From an uncultured Lachnospiraceae bacterium (GTDB lineage: Bacteria > Bacillota_A > Clostridia > Lachnospirales > Lachnospiraceae), in the NCBI GenBank assembly GCA_910588595.1, contig CAJUQU010000213.1:1-7018 (forward strand): DNA of 7,018 bases. The letters run 5' to 3'. Position numbers and translations under genes: made by a program. The stretch's first letter is position 1, and each line of letters starts with the position of its first letter. Shown here in pieces: positions 6,116 to 7,018 of this stretch. The notes below the pieces were generated by a model. The model was not told the origin of the DNA. It searched no databases and saw only the letters and a list, made by a program, of their open reading frames with translations.

Positions 6116-7018
6116 ACGTGTTCTCCTTCGTCTCCGCTTGTTTTCAAAATGATAAAATCCGTAACATACTTAATCGCATCTCCCGTTTCAAAAGCCCCCA
6201 TCTCCTTGTGGTGCTCCTTTATTTTCCTGACATCTGACGAAAAGTCGTGTTCCCCTATGATCCTGGTCAGCTCCCCCATAGATCCAGCCTTGGGATACGG
6301 CATTCTTTTTCCAGCTTTGGTCAGTCCCCTATCCCTTTCACAGTAATCTCTCTCATCTGGCGCATATACGACGATCGGTCTGTACAGAAAAGAAAAATCC
6401 CACATACACGATGAGTAATCAGAGATCAATAGGTCTGCGTCGATCAGAATCTCCTGCATCTCCCCATAACCAGATACATCGATCACATTCCTGCCATAAA
6501 CTGCTGTGTCCTGCACAAAATAATGTGCCCTGTACAGCACGACCCACTCGCCGCCATACCGCTTCTGTGCTGCCTCTGCCAGCTCATCAAAATCGATCCC
6601 ATCGATGACACGGCTGTCATTTTTTGCCCGAAACGTCGGCGCATATAAGATCACATTTTTATGTTCGATACCATAAAACTTCTTTGCTTTTCCCCGCAAC
6701 AAGGGGTTGCGGAATAGCACATCATTTCTAGGCAGCCCACATTCCAGAAATACCGTCCTGTCAAACCCAAAGGCAGCCTTTATGTTCTCTTCAAAGAACC
6801 TGCTCCCTGCCACCATATAGTCAGGACATGGATTCTTTAGCACAAATATTTTTTCCATCAGCGGCTCTTCAAAGGATACCCCTTCCCTGCCCAACTGTTT
6901 ATAATTGATCCCTCCATGCCACACATTGAGGTAGATCTGCTTTTTGCGTCTGATCAGTCCATGGTACAGTGAATCGTCGGATATGATGATTCCTGCGGTA
7001 AACTGCAGGTAAAAATGC
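6112..7018 (-). CDS. CDP-glycerol:poly(glycerophosphate) glycerophosphotransferase, 5' end outside the window
   Basis: 301 codons are visible and the frame stays open to the right edge, so the true start is missing; the GTG at 6924 is an internal valine codon. The product would transfer glycerol phosphate from CDP-glycerol to a lipid-linked primer (TagB-like) or extend the chain (TagF/TarF-like). Visible motifs in order: IIISDD and RRKKQIYLNVWHGG (N at 6927-6925, H at 6918-6916), AGSRFFEENI, CGLPRNDVLF, ILYAPTFRA, YRAHYF and LISDYSSCMWDFSF, ending in a charged tail. The active-site WHG histidine and the DYSS segment are kept. The usual HP step is YRAHYF here, keeping the histidine but not the proline, and WHGG replaces the WHGTPLK seen in the fusion protein, so the two enzymes belong to different subgroups. 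The stop overlaps the tagD start by 4 nt. Assignment between priming and polymerising roles is not possible from this fragment. Confidence 0.9.
   Translation of the reverse strand, partial: HFYLQFTAGIIISDDSLYHGLIRRKKQIYLNVWHGGINYKQLGREGVSFEEPLMEKIFVLKNPCPDYMVAGSRFFEENIKAAFGFDRTVFLECGLPRNDVLFRNPLLRGKAKKFYGIEHKNVILYAPTFRAKNDSRVIDGIDFDELAEAAQKRYGGEWVVLYRAHYFVQDTAVYGRNVIDVSGYGEMQEILIDADLLISDYSSCMWDFSFLYRPIVVYAPDERDYCERDRGLTKAGKRMPYPKAGSMGELTRIIGEHDFSSDVRKIKEHHKEMGAFETGDAIKYVTDFIILKTSGDEGEHV

Noticed and set aside
5858..6346. 162-codon plus-strand frame opposite tagD and the upstream transferase
   Set aside because: Crosses two antisense genes with clear motifs; low-complexity shadow translation.

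Overview
The window looks like part of a Gram-positive teichoic-acid-type locus, probably from a Lachnospiraceae-like Clostridia (Bacillota). This rests on CDP-glycerol chemistry, strong AAGGAG-type ribosome binding sites and intermediate GC. The taxonomic guess is moderate at genus-group level and no species is claimed. All six recognisable genes lie on the minus strand, so transcription runs from high to low coordinates.

In transcription order: (1) a CDP-glycerol:poly(glycerophosphate) glycerophosphotransferase (TagB/TagF type) whose 5' end lies beyond the right edge; (2) a glycerol-3-phosphate cytidylyltransferase (TagD/GCT), overlapping gene 1 by an ATGA; (3) an 814-residue fusion of a TagF-type glycerophosphotransferase domain with a GT4 glycosyltransferase domain, clearly more AT-rich than its neighbours; (4) an ABC-2 polymer-export permease (TagG type) with an extra N-terminal membrane domain of about 100 residues; (5) after a 269-nt gap, the partner ATPase (TagH/KpsT type); (6) after a possible promoter, a three-helix membrane protein of unknown function. 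The first five form a coherent set: TagD makes CDP-glycerol, the two transferases add glycerol phosphate (and the GT4 domain probably a sugar), and the permease/ATPase pair exports the polymer.

The most unusual stretch is the gap between permease and ATPase. It holds a roughly 200-bp non-coding element with perfect 19-bp terminal inverted repeats (1713-1731 and 1901-1919) and several internal hairpins, which is the structure of a MITE-like element. It sits exactly at the base of a perfect 10-bp stem-loop just after the permease stop. Its inner end supplies a spurious in-frame ATG that artificially lengthens the ATPase reading frame. The true ATPase start, with a good ribosome binding site, lies outside the element.

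The gaps at 763-950, 1683-1951, 3050-3118 and 5564-5686 contain the elements listed below. No RNA genes, CRISPR arrays or transposase genes were seen.
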